Below, one piece after another: positions 1-12,935 of a stretch of 64,000 bases of DNA. The stretch lies in NCBI GenBank assembly GCA_023055355.1, contig JALJCS010000001.1, positions 93,295,381 to 93,359,380 on the forward strand, in the 5' to 3' direction. Under the pieces are notes generated by a model, which had not been told where the DNA came from, ran no database searches, and saw only the letters and a list, made by a program, of their open reading frames with translations. Source of the DNA: Agelaius tricolor. Taxonomy: Eukaryota; Chordata; Aves; Passeriformes; Icteridae. The translations under genes were made by a program, and so were the position numbers. Position 1 is the stretch's first letter. Each line of letters begins with the position of its first letter.

Positions 1-1091
1 CTAGCAAAGAGACCACAGCATGCCACAGGGTGCCCTGCTTTTTTGAACCACAGTTCAGGTTCCAAGTGATTTTCCCCCAGCTCCAGAGACAGGTTCCAGC
101 TCCAGTTTGACTGCATACACATGGAAGAGAAGAAGTCCTTGAGCCCCAAGCCTTTCCCCACACAGAAGGGCTCACTGCAGCTCAGACTTGCAGATCACAG
201 GTCTTTGCAGGCAAAGGAAGAGGTGTTTGTGAAGAGGCTGCATCCATCTCTCAAGGAAAGGTGATAGGCCAGGACAAAGTGTCAGAAGACTAGGAGATGC
301 CAGTTAGATCCTGGTGATAATGGAAGAGATGTCCATGTTGGACAGTGGAAGTAGTCCCTTCTAGTTAGCACTGATTAATTTTTTACCCCTTTATTTTCCA
401 GCAGTAAAACAAGCATAAGACATTGAGTGAGTTGCTATTTTCAGGTCTATCCTGCTATTTCCGAAGCGTAGAACTAGGAGGATGACATGTAAGCGTCCTT
501 TTTGAAGCTATAGTAACTCAGATCTGCATTCCAATAGCACATCTACCACCCATTACACTTTTGTTTCAATGTTATTTTCTCTCCTTGGTAATCTCTCCAT
601 GCAAAAATATTTTCTTATAATGAAATATGCAGAAAGAAGGCCATGGTGATAGACTGAAATAAAACTGATAGGGCACAGTCTGGAAATTCCTGGCAACCTC
701 AAATCCCCATTACAAAATAAAAAAAAATACAGCTTATGAATGCAAACAAGAAAGTTGAACCTTGCAATAAATTTTTCAATTTTTTTTTAAGTTTACAGCA
801 ATTTACTTCATCCAGGAAACGCTGTAAAGTGCTGGTAACAAGAAAAGAGACAGTCAATAAACATTACAGCTATTGCTGGATTTTCAAAGCAGAAAATTAA
901 AAATTAGGTGGTTTATTCACCATTGTTCAGGGTTTATTCACTCTTTATTGTTCTAGTGGAACAATTTAGGCCATTTTTGCCCCATAACTCTTATTTAATC
1001 TCATTTAGACTAGCACTCTGCTCACCCAGGGTGTGAACACTGCCTAGTTTTCCTGTGGCAGCATGACACTGAATTATTATTACCTAATTAG
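1..1091. other. unique AT-rich noncoding DNA
   Basis: No open frame with protein-like composition, no recognised repeat family and no RNA gene are visible. Short A and T runs occur near 720 and 780. It reads as ordinary intergenic or intronic sequence. Confidence 0.6.
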
Positions 1092-1143
1092 ACTGCTTTT
1101 CCTGGTAGCAAGCAGGAACTGCTTTTCCCAGTAGAAAGCAGTT
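1092..1143. repeat. 26-bp tandem duplication, two copies
   Basis: Two adjacent 26-bp units both begin ACTGCTTTTCC and share a GTAG-AAGCAG core, with 21 of 26 positions matching by eye. The second copy also forms an 11-bp perfect inverted repeat with a 9-nt loop (arms 1115-1125 and 1135-1145, GGAACTGCTTT). The divergence between units indicates an old duplication. No function is evident. Confidence 0.8.
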
Positions 1144-4100
1144 CCCATTTGTTTTAAAGACATATGCTTTGTTGTGCTGTTGGAGAAGTTAACAGTGTTT
1201 GTGTAGATATCTGAGAAAAACACAAAAGGGAAATGAACTTAAAATTTACTTGTCAGTACACATTTTTATTCTTTACGTAACTTGGACTGAGCAGAGATTG
1301 TCTGCTCACAAAAGGCCTGGTACTGGGAATAGCAGGACTGTTATTATAGGCAGAATTCAAACACATTGGCAGAATCTGTGGGAAAGTTTGTCCATTTTAG
1401 TCCCGGTTTTACTGGATGGTGAAACATTCCTTGAATAGTCAGTATGCTGGCCCAAGGCCTGAAAAAGTCACTAAACCCTTCTTTTTTCTCTATCTTTTAT
1501 AGTGAAAGCTGACAAGTGGATTAACAAGACAGGTGATTTACAGCAGGCATTTGCCCCATCAGCTACAAACTGGTCGAGGTTATCAGCCTGGTTCCAAGTG
1601 AGGAACACAGAAAAGGGCGTGATGGATCTAAAGGGGACATAACACCCTACTTAACATCTTTCTTGCAGGGTGTAATCCTCTACAGCATTTTTCTCCTCTT
1701 TAGAAAAAACATCTGTTGCATTTGCACTAACTGGAGTTTACCTCCCATTTTGTAAGATATCATGTCCAGGACTATGACATCTAAACAGAAGGGTTACTAT
1801 CATCTTTCAAGAATGTGCAACTTTTCTTTTTTTTTCCCTGCATGATGAACAGTACAACATCAACTCTGCCTTAAGAATTACTTTCTCTTAAAATGCTTGT
1901 CCTCACTTCTGGAAACTGAAAGAATGATAAATCAAAGATAAATTAAACTTGTACCTTCAAACCACCCTTAGACTTTTTTCTTTTTTTGTTCAAAATTTTC
2001 AAGGATGCTAGTGTAACTCTACATTGGTACCGATTTCAGTGATTGAGAGTCTGAAAAATATCTGGCTCTTCTTCTCCAACTTCTCAAGGCTTATCAAATT
2101 ATGGGTAGAGGAAAACACTGAAATTTAGCTTTTTAGAGAGGTCATTGGGTTAGGAATGCCTCCACATTTTTAAAAATATTTGCTTTTATATGTATACAAA
2201 TGTACATTACTTTAAAATAAAAAGTAGAAAAATATACAAGGTTTTTAGTAACAAAAACTTTAAGTTCTACAATTTGTCATCAAAAATGTCTTCTTTTATT
2301 AGTTTGCAATATTTTGTCTTCCTTTATAAACTTTTACACTTCACTTCATAAGCTTTCACAACTGAGCCCACTTCAGAAACAGATGGGAATAGTGACAGTA
2401 GGGATTCAGAGTTCAAAGCTCTTGTTACAGCTATTCCTAAGCTAACTAGAATAAAACAAAGTTAATCTTCAGTTAGTGTTCATCTGTCTCTTTAAAATGC
2501 AGAATTTTTCCAGTCCACCACTATGTTGTCCTCAAACTCGAGGTCTTTTCATGTGTGAGAGAAAAACAACATTGTTAAAGAATTATCTTTTCACAACTTT
2601 CCTTTATTTCTATCAACATAAGGGATAATTTCCAGTAATTTTTGCAGAGAGGAGGATTTTATTGTGAGACACACTATTTGAAATGCAACATTATAAAATA
2701 AAGTTGCAGAATCTTGAGCAGTTTACAAAAAAGAATTCTTTTTCACTGAGAAATTATGTTATTTTCTTATTTATTTAATCATGAGTTAAAGCAAACCAAA
2801 TGTCTTAAAGTCTTGGAGAAATGAAGACTTGGAAAACATTAAAATGTTTTGACAGCAGTTTATGATTATGTTGACATATAATAATATAAAATTATCCGCT
2901 ATAGTAAATACTAATTTTACTATGCTGTGTCAAAATGAATGTCATAAGAATAACTGAGGGATTAAAAAAAAATTACTGTATCTAAATAAAATACTTTGAT
3001 GTTGTCAAAATGTAAAGAAAAAAAATGCATATATTTTGACACTTGCAGATAAATGCCTCAAAAATCAACACATTCCCTTGAGACTTTTTATTTTGATGGA
3101 AATTGAGATTTCTGGTCTAAAACTTATCTGTCAAAATGTTTTCACCTTGTCTGAGTGACACCATATTTGTAGCCAAACTTCTGTCTCAGGCTGAGCTTCC
3201 ACACCAAATAGCTCTGTACCTCACTGTCTCACCTACCAGGGCAGGTTTGATCCAGAGCCAGCCTGAGCCAAGAGTCACATTTTTGTCAAATTAGCTCATG
3301 CACATGAGGCAGTTTTTTCTGCTGGAGTTAGGCTGTTGGAGGGAAGAGAATACTTAATTCTGTTTAAAGCCTGTCAGGACAGCATTATTGCTACAGGATG
3401 TTACAGGATATTTTCTGACACAGTTCTACCCTGTGAGTTTGCACTTCACATCTTGAAGTGATTGTGTTTCTGATCTGGTAGCCACAAAGAGAGCTCTTTT
3501 GGAGAAGTGGCTAATGGCCAATGTAAGTTGATATTCATGGGAGGAAGATATGGAGTCATGGCTAACACTGAAATGTCTCTGGAAAAAAAACAATGCTTAA
3601 ACAGATGTTAAATGGAAGAGAAAGTTTCAGCTGTGGTTTGACTCCTTTTTTCCCATTAATCATTTATGTTTGTTGCCTGAGATCTGAAAGACCAGAAAGT
3701 AGGAGGTTAACCTTGTTCCCTATAAAGATGTCGAGTTGTCTACCTAAGTGGTCAGAAGAGAGTGGGGCTGTGCATGGCTTTCCCCAAACCCCCCCACAAC
3801 TTTCTGTATCCCTACCTTTGGGATATTCTAAGGTCTCCTAAAGCTGTTTGTTCATACAGACCATTCCATTTGCTTTTATCCCTCTGGTCAGTGAGGAATG
3901 GCACTGTAATTCATACTACACAACCATCTGACACAAGTCCTGACCTGCTAAACAGGATATTCAGGAAGGTGGGTAAACAAGTGGCAACAAACAGGAAGAA
4001 ATAACTATTCTCTTTTTATTTTATATTTACTGTGCAAAGTGTATTTGACTTAGCTCATCTTGACTAGGCTTTAGCTAAACTCTACTCCCAAGTTTTCATG

Positions 4101-4468
4101 ACAAATCAAAAATGTGATTCTTTTTCTATCACTGCATACTTGAAGAGAATTTCAGCCATTCATAAAGAAAATGGGTGTTGCAAAGGAGGGTGATTCAGCA
4201 TTAAGTACTTTTAACACTTTTAGCTTTAACTCAGTTATAATTTCTCTAAAGAGCAAAGAGGGAGAGAGTGAAGAAAGGGTCTTAAGCCAAACATCTGTTG
4301 TGAGCATCTATGATGTTTTAGTAGACTTTTTCTCAGAAGTACTGGTAGAAAAGCAACCTGCTAAACACATGGGCCCTGTTTAGTCAGCATAGGACACAGC
4401 CAGATGGTTAAAAGAGACATGAAGATGCCAAGCTCATGAGGTGTGGCCTCTTCATTTTAGCAACATGC
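1144..4468. other. unique AT-rich noncoding DNA
   Basis: The stretch has frequent stops in all frames and no recognised transposon. The short open frames near 3.6-4.4 kb have unremarkable composition and overlap each other, so I treat them as chance. Nothing else is supported. Confidence 0.55.
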
Positions 4469-4485
4469 TTTTTTTTTTTTTTTTT
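4469..4485. repeat. poly-T tract (T17)
   Basis: Seventeen consecutive T. It could be the A-tail of an old minus-strand retroposed copy, but no recognisable body or target-site duplication is seen beside it, so simple slippage is equally likely. Confidence 0.9.
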
Positions 4486-4553
4486 GTTGAGTAGACAGGC
4501 TCTCAGTAACTGTATGTTGAAATTATAAGATCAGGAAAGAGCCAAGACACAAG

Positions 4554-4581
4554 ACACACACACACAAACACACACACACAC
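4554..4581. repeat. (CA)n microsatellite, interrupted
   Basis: A run of AC/CA dinucleotides is interrupted once by an extra AA, and it lies about 70 bp after the T17 tract. It is a likely length polymorphism. Confidence 0.9.
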
Positions 4582-4585
4582 CTGT

Positions 4586-7500
4586 GTCACAACCATCTTG
4601 GAGCACTCTGGCTTTGATCTTCTTTTGTACAGAATTATTTTTCAGCTTCTCTGAAGTAACTCCTGATTTGTGTTCCTATAAGTATTGTGCCCAGAAGGCA
4701 TGGCACATGTTCTTATACTCTCATATTTTACGGTTAACGAAAGCTTTTGGCAAAATTTCATTTAAAAACTTGCCAATTTTATTCTAGATAAACAGATATG
4801 GTTTTCTCACATTAAATACCCAAAGAATACAGCAACTGCTGAAGTAATGGTATTTTTTTTTATTTTTCAGAGTCACTTGATATGTTTTATGGGCAACCAT
4901 AATGATGGTTTTTTCCCACTTGAAAATACATAAATAAACATTTTTTCTCATTTGGTTAAAGCTTCTTTAGTGAATTCTGGATTTAATTCAAATTTTATGG
5001 ATGCATGAGTGTCTCAAGATTTCATACTTCCCGTCTCTGAGCCTTTAATTTGCTTTTCTTCCCCTAATGATGGTATATGCATGTACAAATTCTGCATTGC
5101 CTGCAAAGATTTCAATAGTGCTTGTGTCATGCACAGTGATGTTTGGAAGGTCTTGGGATAATACAAAGCTTTTTAGGGATGGAAGAGGACCTTGGAGTTT
5201 GCCTTTCTTGTGCAAAAATTGATCTATACAGTTAAAAGATTTAGGTGCATTTTCCTAATGCCTTTCTTCAACTTTGACATACTTTGTTCTTTGGGTCTAG
5301 TATGAAGCAGACTGGGCAGTTCCAGAGCAGCAATTCCTGCAGCCAGGATAGGTTTGGGTGAGGGACTCAGACTCCTTATTCTTTCCCAGACAAAGCATTT
5401 GCCAAGGAAAAACGTGATTTTGGCTTTGTCTGTGATTGAGGAACCACCTCCACTCTGAACAGTGGGTTCTGCCACGGTTTTAAGTTTGGTCATGAGCATG
5501 TGTCTGGTGACTTGGGGTGTTACTTGACAAAAGGGCTGCTGCCTCACAAACTTGGAAAGGAAAGCAGGGAGCTTTCTCACTGTTCTTTGGACCTGTGTGC
5601 TTGTGTTAGTACAGGTGTTCAATGTGAAGATTGCTGGCAGGTAACAGGGGAGGAAGAATAGGCTGCCTGTTGGTGCTGAGAAGGGTTCTGCAGTTTCAGT
5701 TAATGATCTAAAGGGTGCTTGCCTTCAGTGCCTTGGTGACTGAAACCCTGTTCTGACCTTTGAGAAGGAATAGCTACAAGTCCATTACACATGGCTATGC
5801 AAATTTTCTGGTATATTTTGGTGGAAATAGCTCTTGTCATAGATGGCAGGTCCTACATCACTCCAAAGGGCCATAGAGGGTCACAGTCTATTGCTACCAA
5901 GGTAGCAAGAAGGTATAAAAGCTCTTGGCATCATTTTTTTTAAAGTACTGGGATATTCTGAACATGGTAAACACCCCACACTTCACCACTGATCTTATAG
6001 ACCTTCATGTATTTCTTTTCATAGCTTCAACACAATCTGGACTTATGAAGTAAAAAAGGTAACTTTCTTCTTTTACAAAAGTCAGTCTTACCTAGGATTT
6101 TGAAAGCTAGCCTTTGGCCTTTCTGGTTCACATCTCAGCATTAGTAACTGGAAATAGCACAGCTTTTCAAAAGTGTATGTGGAGAGTCCTGTTTACACTC
6201 CCAGAGTGTATTGTCTCCAAAGTCAACAGGGTTAAATGATAGCAAAATCATCAGCAGCTAAACCAAGCCTCTTCTATCTTCAATATGAACAGAAAATGTA
6301 GTTACTTAGCTGTCCATAATGTTTTTTTTAAAAATCTGAGAGCAGTTCTCAAGGCAATAACACAACATATGCATAGTACATGTGCATTGCTGCACTTCCC
6401 ACACTGGGTTATGTGCTGTAAATACATTGATGAAAATAATGCTATGGATACTCTGCCAGACTTCCTAACACCGGGAAACAGGATGGTTTTCCCAAACACA
6501 AACTTCTTCAACATATGCAAAACTCTTCCCACTGATACAGAAGGTGGTATGTTTGCGGCTTGTTGCTGTCATTGAGATTACCAGGTAGAACTTTTCAAAA
6601 ATCAAATGGGAAACTGAAGGGAAATGGAAGTTAAAGTGCTGAAAGGAGAATCTACAGAAAGTGGATGCCTGTATTTCCAGTTAACTGACAGTCTGGGCAG
6701 GTTGGATTTGATATTGCTTCTGAATTATCTATTCACATCTGCTGAAGGGGAATTAATTTTTTTCAGACTGAACCAAACCTGTAAATGTGGAAGTTTTACC
6801 TTTTTTCTGCATGTAATCCAAAAGTTAAAGCTGAGTGTTAATAAGGATTTCCAGCATATTACTTTCTACACCCTGCTTCAAGCAATAGCTGCAGTTTTGC
6901 TGGTGAGCACTAAAATTGCCTATAATTAAAATCATTAGGAGAGTCTCTTTAAGCAAGAGGACTATTAGCATTTCTCAAATCACATCTGCATATGTTAAAG
7001 CTGTGTGTGAGACAGACCAGACAACATGAACCTTATTTTAATTTAGTGAAAAGAGTAGCAAAAGTCAGATTTGATGTTGGTGGGAAGAATGTCATCTCTA
7101 CTTCCAGGGACATATGAACAAACCACTTTATCACAAGAGAAGTATCATTAGAACCAGTGGAAAGAGAGATGATAAAGAGCCATAATGAAAAGCAATTACT
7201 TACAGGTGTGTTTTGTGTGCTTATACAAATGAAAGCACATGTTTTGTCATACATTTTCTGCCTTTGCCAGCTGGTTTTCCCTTGGTCAACAATCTGGCCT
7301 TTGCTTTTAAAACTGGGTTTGCATGAGAGAGTCCTAAAAAATTAGGTATTAATGATCATTATCACATAGTGCTAGCAACTTCTGCAGTTATAAAATGTAA
7401 TAAATGTGCAGTGAGTCTCACTCATACTTAATGGGACACCATGGTGCCATCTATGGTGCTGAGCTGGAAATCAAGGCAGCAATGCCCGAGTCAGATGAAA

Positions 7501-8609
7501 TGAATATCTGAACATACCTTGCTGTACTAGAAAATCTCTTTTAGAAAAGGCTTTGGTGACAAATGCTTTGCAAGATTTCAGTGAAATAATTGAATAATTT
7601 TAACAACTTGTTTTTGTGTAGAAAGTGGAAAGTAATAGCAGGAGTTTGAAGGAAAGAAGTATCTGTTCAGATTTACTTTCATTGTAATATCTTTTCAACA
7701 GAATTGGCCTTTTACAATGCATACAGCTGCTCGGTAGGAAAACAGGCACTGCAGGACTGATGCCAACATTTTTCAACTCTCCAGTTAAATCAAAGTAATG
7801 TTGAGTCTGTGATTGGTACATTCCAGTCAGAATTGTATTTGTCAGCCCCTGAAAAAGAACAGACTCATCTGTCACTGGCTTGTAAATGACAGCCTTTCCC
7901 AAATCCCAGTGAAGAAAAATAAAATAGGTTCCCACAGGACTTCAGAGGAATATTAGGGTAGTGACCAAAGAGATTTAGAAAGCTTTCTGCTGCTCAGGAC
8001 AATATGACAAACCCTTGGGCAACCTTAAAATGGGACTCAGGAAAACATCCCCTTAAAAATTGTGATACAAAGAAAAACAAACAATTCTCCCTTCACAAAC
8101 ACAAACTAAATCTCAGAAATTTCATGAGAAAAAGGCTATAAAATTTTCAATACAGTGTAGGATGGGGAATGAATGATTGTTTAACCAAACTGTCTAATTT
8201 TACAAATTTATTTGTGTGATGATAACATAGATGAAAATAAAATCTCATTTCTTTTTTTTTTAAATCATGAAACATCACAACAAGGAGTAGAGATGTGGAA
8301 AACAGATCAGCTCAAAGGACAGAGATGATCTTCTCATAAATTATTTTGCTGCCAAATGAGAAAGAAGAAAGAGAAGATGGAAACCATGCTGAGAGATAGT
8401 ACTTTTTATTTGAAGAAGAAAGCTCTGATTACTTATGATGTTGCAGTGCCAGTTGATTGGGCTAAATGATTACCAGACTCTGTGACACAACATTTGGCAG
8501 GATTTATCAAGTTTGTGAGCTAGTTGGGAGATAGGCAAGAGAGTCTTCACTGAACTAAAGCCTGATAGGTAATTTCAGTCTATAGAACATGACAAATAGA
8601 AGAGATTGA
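4586..8609. other. unique AT-rich noncoding DNA
   Basis: No recognised gene or repeat. A minus-strand open frame of about 130 codons at 5224-5622 and smaller frames at 6.3-6.9 kb show no domain, signal peptide or splice context that I recognise and are most simply chance. Confidence 0.55.
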
Positions 8610-8818
8610 TCATAGAATTATAAAGCAGTTTGGTTTGGAAGAGACCTTAAAAATCCTCTAGCTCCATCGCCCCTGCCTTGGGCATGGACACCTTCTACTA
8701 TACCAGGTTGCTCAAAGCCCCCTCCACCCTGGCCTTTGAACACTGATGGGGTTGGCACATCCAAAACTTCTCTGGGCAACGTGTTCCAGTGCCTCACTAC
8801 CCTGGCAGCAAAAATTAA
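8610..8818 (-). mobile_element. CR1 non-LTR retrotransposon, 3'-end fragment
   Basis: Read on the plus strand, the sequence begins with TCATAGAATTATAAAG and continues with GGTTTGGAAGAGACCTTAAA, the reverse complement of the usual CR1 3' terminus (ATTCTRTG-type repeats preceded by the AAGGTC/TTCCAACC block). It continues through the conserved 3' region to GTGTTCCAGTGCCTCACTAC. The copy is 5'-truncated to about 0.2 kb, typical of CR1. The apparent minus-strand open frame inside it is not a gene. Assignment rests on remembered CR1 3' consensus features of avian and reptile CR1; the subfamily was not determined. Confidence 0.88.
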
Positions 8819-8820
8819 CA

Positions 8821-8848
8821 GCAGCAACTTTAAAATATCAGTTGCTGC
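8821..8848. repeat. 9-bp inverted repeat beside CR1
   Basis: The arms GCAGCAACT (8821-8829) and AGTTGCTGC (8840-8848) are perfect complements around a 10-nt AT-rich loop, directly at the truncated 5' edge of the CR1 fragment. It may mark the insertion junction or be chance. Confidence 0.7.
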
Positions 8849-9965
8849 AAAAATAACTGGAAGGAAGAAGCTCTTTTGTAAATGGTAGGGGTATGTGTAA
8901 TAGCAGTTTTACCAACTGGTGCACTTATCCTTGGAGAGTGTTATTTGTCCAGGTTATATCTCTGCAAGAAACAGACATTCATTAAGATAAGTCACAAGGG
9001 AAGACAGGGGAAAGCAATTTTACCTCATGATGATTAAACCCTCACTTCTGAAAATTTTTAATTAAAACAGGTTTTTATAACATTTCCCCATATCCAAAAC
9101 AAATTATTTCTTTCCTTCTAAAAATGTAATCTTGTTCCAGTGAAAATACCAGTTCTCACAGATAATGCATTTTTCCACAATATTTTTTTTTCATTTGGAA
9201 ATATTGTTTAAGGATAAAGATGGTGTATTAGCATACAAAGATGAACAACTAAACAAGCACAAGCATGACTAAATACACCTAAAGTTATCTTTATTTTTAT
9301 TTTTTCTGTTCTCATCTTAATCAGGATCTGTTGATTGGAATGCAACTGAAAACCATAGATAAACATGTAGAAATTACTCTGTATCAGGTTCTTGGTGTTT
9401 TATTTAATCTATTTGGTGGCATTGGTTGAGGGTGCCTAAAGAAATTTAAAAACAGAGCTTACAAGTGAAAATCCAAAAAATAATATTTTTGTGAAAAAAT
9501 CTGGTCTGTCATGACTAAGAAGATATTTAGAAAATAGCCCATATAACTAAGGAAATCTAAATATTACTTGGAAAGTTTCTTTTTAGTTTGTTAAAAGGGA
9601 TCAAATTAGAGGAAAGAAAGGCTGCAAATGCATCATATAGTGGGATGAAATGCATGGTTCTTCCATATGTTCAGCTGAAGACCTGCAATTATTGCTGAAG
9701 AATTGCACTTTACTAGACACATGATAGCAAGCAGGACAAAATTAAATCTTGTTTTATCAAGGGGATAGATTAGACGACATTTTAGGCACTTTCTATCTAT
9801 GATTTTCACACTTGTATACCTGAAACCAAGAGTTACTCTTGAGGTCTGGAAGAATGACTAATGATTTGAGAAAATACACTCTCAATAAACAGAGGTGTTA
9901 TTACTGAGACACTGTTTTCACAATGGGAATGTTCTTTTATGACAATTGAGCAGCCTTTGTCCCTC
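8849..9965. other. unique AT-rich noncoding DNA
   Basis: No gene, RNA gene or recognisable repeat is visible in this kilobase. Confidence 0.55.
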
Positions 9966-10027
9966 TCTGTGGCAGGGGTATTGGACTAATGGTTTTAAAG
10001 GTCAATTCCAACCCAAATAATTCCACA
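9966..10027 (+). mobile_element. CR1 3'-end remnant
   Basis: A block reading GGCAGGGGTATTGGACTAAT, then AAAGGTCAATTCCAACCCAA and AATTCCACA matches the layout of the CR1 3' end (CAGGGGGTTGGACTAGATGA, then AAGGTCCCTTCCAACCC and ATTCTATGA). Only about 60 bp remain and the terminal ATTCTATG repeat is degraded, so this is an old copy. The short minus-strand open frame covering it is not coding. Confidence 0.65.
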
Positions 10028-12665
10028 GTTATTAGCTTAAAGTAAAATATAAGAGACTTGTGAAGTTCAGGAACTACTGATTCCAGATAAAGAAATAAAG
10101 TTACTTTTCTAAAATACTTACGTGTATTTGGGGTTGCAATGGCCAAGTTGGACATCATGCATGATAAGCTGCCATTGATTTCTTTGTGTGATAGTTAACT
10201 TGGCAACATGCTACCATCTGCAGATTAACATTTAAATCTGCAATTTAAAATAGATTTAAAATATAGCAGAATTAAGAAGATGCTGTAGGTGGCAAGCAGT
10301 TCTTATTTTCATATTTTAAAATTTATTTCATAAAACAGTCAACCAAGAAAAATGGTACATATTTTAGAAATCTTATAGGAGTCTGTAGTCATCATCCTCT
10401 TTTTTTCCCCAGGAAATTTCAAACATTAGAAGTTTGGAAAAAATTCAGCAAAGTGTTTAAAGTTTTTAATACTTTTATAAAAGGCACGAATATCTGTCTT
10501 TTATTAATCTATTCTAATCTATGTTGCACAATAAGGTTACAATTTTTCATTTGTCCATTGAGCAGTTTTGAGGAAAAGAAAAAATTTTATATTCGTTCAC
10601 CTTGCTTAAATAACAGTAGGTGCCTTTCACATTTTCAGAAAGAAAGAATACTTTGAATGAAAATTCAATAAACAGTGAGCCAAACTTTCAGAAGAATGCT
10701 TCTGTTCTTAAAAGTATTTTCTGTCTGGTTTTTAAAACTAAGAATTTCTAGAAGAAAAATTTTGTCATTTTCAAACAAGAAGGAGGAAATAAAAATGTAC
10801 TTATCTAAAAACCTGGACAAAGTGAACTGCTTATTTGTCTTTTGCATAAATTGCAAATTGGTAAGCCCTTATGAGTGAGTAGTATGAATGAATGCATGCA
10901 CATTTATAAATGCATTTCTGAGGTCATAGAATTAACTATCACGCTATCGTGTACATAGCTAGGAGACTACTTGGCAAACTTCTTAATTTCATGTGCTCTG
11001 CTTTACAAAAAAATTATTTGACCATAGTTCTTTGGTATGTCATGATAACTTATTTGTCTTCATATGCTGGCACGTGGTTGGAAACTGAAGTAGAATTGCT
11101 TATCACTTGATTTTAGTCTTGGTTGTTGGCTGATTTGGTTTAACAATGGTGAACACATATATTTTGCTTTGGGGAAATGGTGGCATTGGACTGATATTTA
11201 ACTAACTAAAGGGTCACATAAAATGCTTTTATAAATAAGTTTCTTTTGATGCACAATGTCCTTTTAGTCCTGTTACAAGTCACAGTAAAAATCCACTCCA
11301 CTTGTAAAGGGTCTTGATTCTATTTCCCATTCTATTAGAATCAGAATTGGAAGACCTCAATTGCACTGTAACATGGCAAATGTAATGTAGTCACCTGTAG
11401 AGAATGTTTAATTATTCTAATGTTTAGTAAGCAGGTCAACAAGAAATAAAAAGTCTAACTATATCCTTGTTTTATGAACAAGCCTAAGTGTCTGACGCTC
11501 TGGTTACTGAGCATCACATGCTGGGACTTATTTCACAGTCTGAGGACTCCTGACCTGGCAAAGGAGGGAGATGATAGCAGTGTCTGTCACAGCCTGGCAC
11601 CTCAGCAAACTGTCCCTTGTATCTGCCTTTGTGGGGCCTGATTCAGGTGTTCAGATGGCAGCATAATATATACCTAATCTACTGTTCTAATTGTTTAAAC
11701 TGGGTTAAAAAAACCAAAATAAAACAGAAGAGATGGTGAAAGACTGGTTCATATGCTGGCCACACAGCAGGCATCACAGACACCACTGTTTAAAACATCA
11801 CAAGTTTATTGATCATGTAAGATGCCAGGTTGATTGGGACTAACACAGTATTTACTGACTATGAAATGTAAATGCCTAAAGCTGGAGGCTAGCTCCACAC
11901 AGAAGTTTATTTCATTCAGTTTATGGAAATTTTATTGCTGAATATTACTAGCAAAAAAAAAAAGTGTGGACATTTCTACTGGTTTATGTTCTGTTTGGGA
12001 AATTATAGCACACATCCATGAGATTTTCTTTACTCCAAACCTTCCTGGGCAAATGGTTTTCTCACTTGGGGAATTAGGTTTTAGAAGGAAAACATTGCAA
12101 CAGAAATAGCTCCCAAGCATCTGTGTGGAATGAGAATACTTTACAACTGATGAATTTAGCATTTCATCAGAAGCTTGTTAAGTCAGATTTGGCAGGTGAA
12201 AGCACAGCGTGATAACCTCAAACTCATCCTGCTTTGGGTGTGCTGGTAGTAACCAAATGTACCAAAGGTATGAGAACTATTACAGTCTGTGGTACAGCAT
12301 CCTGGACAGTGTTCTCATCAACAAAATAAGTTTGGCTTTCCCTTCTTTAGTATGAATTTTGCAGCCATTTAAATTAATTGACTAGAATGAAGTTAGTTCT
12401 CATCCACACACCCTCATGCGCACTCTGAAGAGAATAAGGCACTGACTGGAAATGGGGAACAGCTTTGGGTAGCGCTGCTTTGTGCCCTGATATTCCACCT
12501 TTGAATCAACAGAGACTTTTGGGGTAACTGAAGGACTATTTCAGCTTATCCTTAGTTCCTTTTTATGTCTCCTTATTAATACTAGGAAATACAAAGGTTC
12601 TAAACTGAGAAATTATCTGCAACCATAACTGATTGGCACCAGTTTAATTATCAGCACTTCCATGA
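10028..12665. other. unique AT-rich noncoding DNA
   Basis: Very AT-rich sequence with several small overlapping open frames near 10.45-10.88 kb on both strands, as expected by chance. No repeat family is recognised. The motif TCATAGAATTAACT near 10925 resembles a CR1 terminus, but nothing after it does. Confidence 0.5.
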
Positions 12666-12935
12666 TGCCTGAAAGTGGAGGAGTCCTGGGATAAACAAGA
12701 AATAGCTCTTCTCAAGGATGCAGCAGAGGTAGCACCCAAGTTATCGGAGATGATTGGGAAGAAGAAATACAAATGGCTTAGGAGAAAGGCACTGGAACTT
12801 GCAGATAAGCATTGGCTAAGCACAAGCTACCCTGCTGGTTTGATGTTCAACTCTGATAATTACAGATCACCAGCATGCAGCTTGGAATCACCAGGTATGT
12901 CTCTTTTAACTTACTATGATGAACAAACCATTTAA
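12666..12935 (+). other. open frame of uncertain meaning with a splice-donor-like site
   Basis: This 90-codon frame lies between two stops and has no ATG at its beginning; the first in-frame ATG is about 28 codons in. Its translation is unusually protein-like for this window: rich in Lys, Glu, Ala and Leu, with a helical-looking stretch (ALLKDAAEVAPKLSEMIG followed by a Lys/Arg-rich segment). A strong donor-like CCAG|GTATGT lies at 12891-12900, inside the frame. No good acceptor with a pyrimidine tract precedes it, and an in-frame TGA occurs at 12663-12665, so exon status is weakly supported. I do not recognise a family. It could be an exon, a decayed retrocopy or chance. Confidence 0.2.

Noticed and set aside
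5224..5622. 132-codon minus-strand open frame
   Set aside because: It matches no domain I recognise, its composition is unremarkable, and there is no splice or promoter context. Chance is sufficient.
10925..10960. Possible CR1 terminus (TCATAGAATTAACT)
   Set aside because: The following sequence shows none of the CR1 3' blocks; the match is too short.
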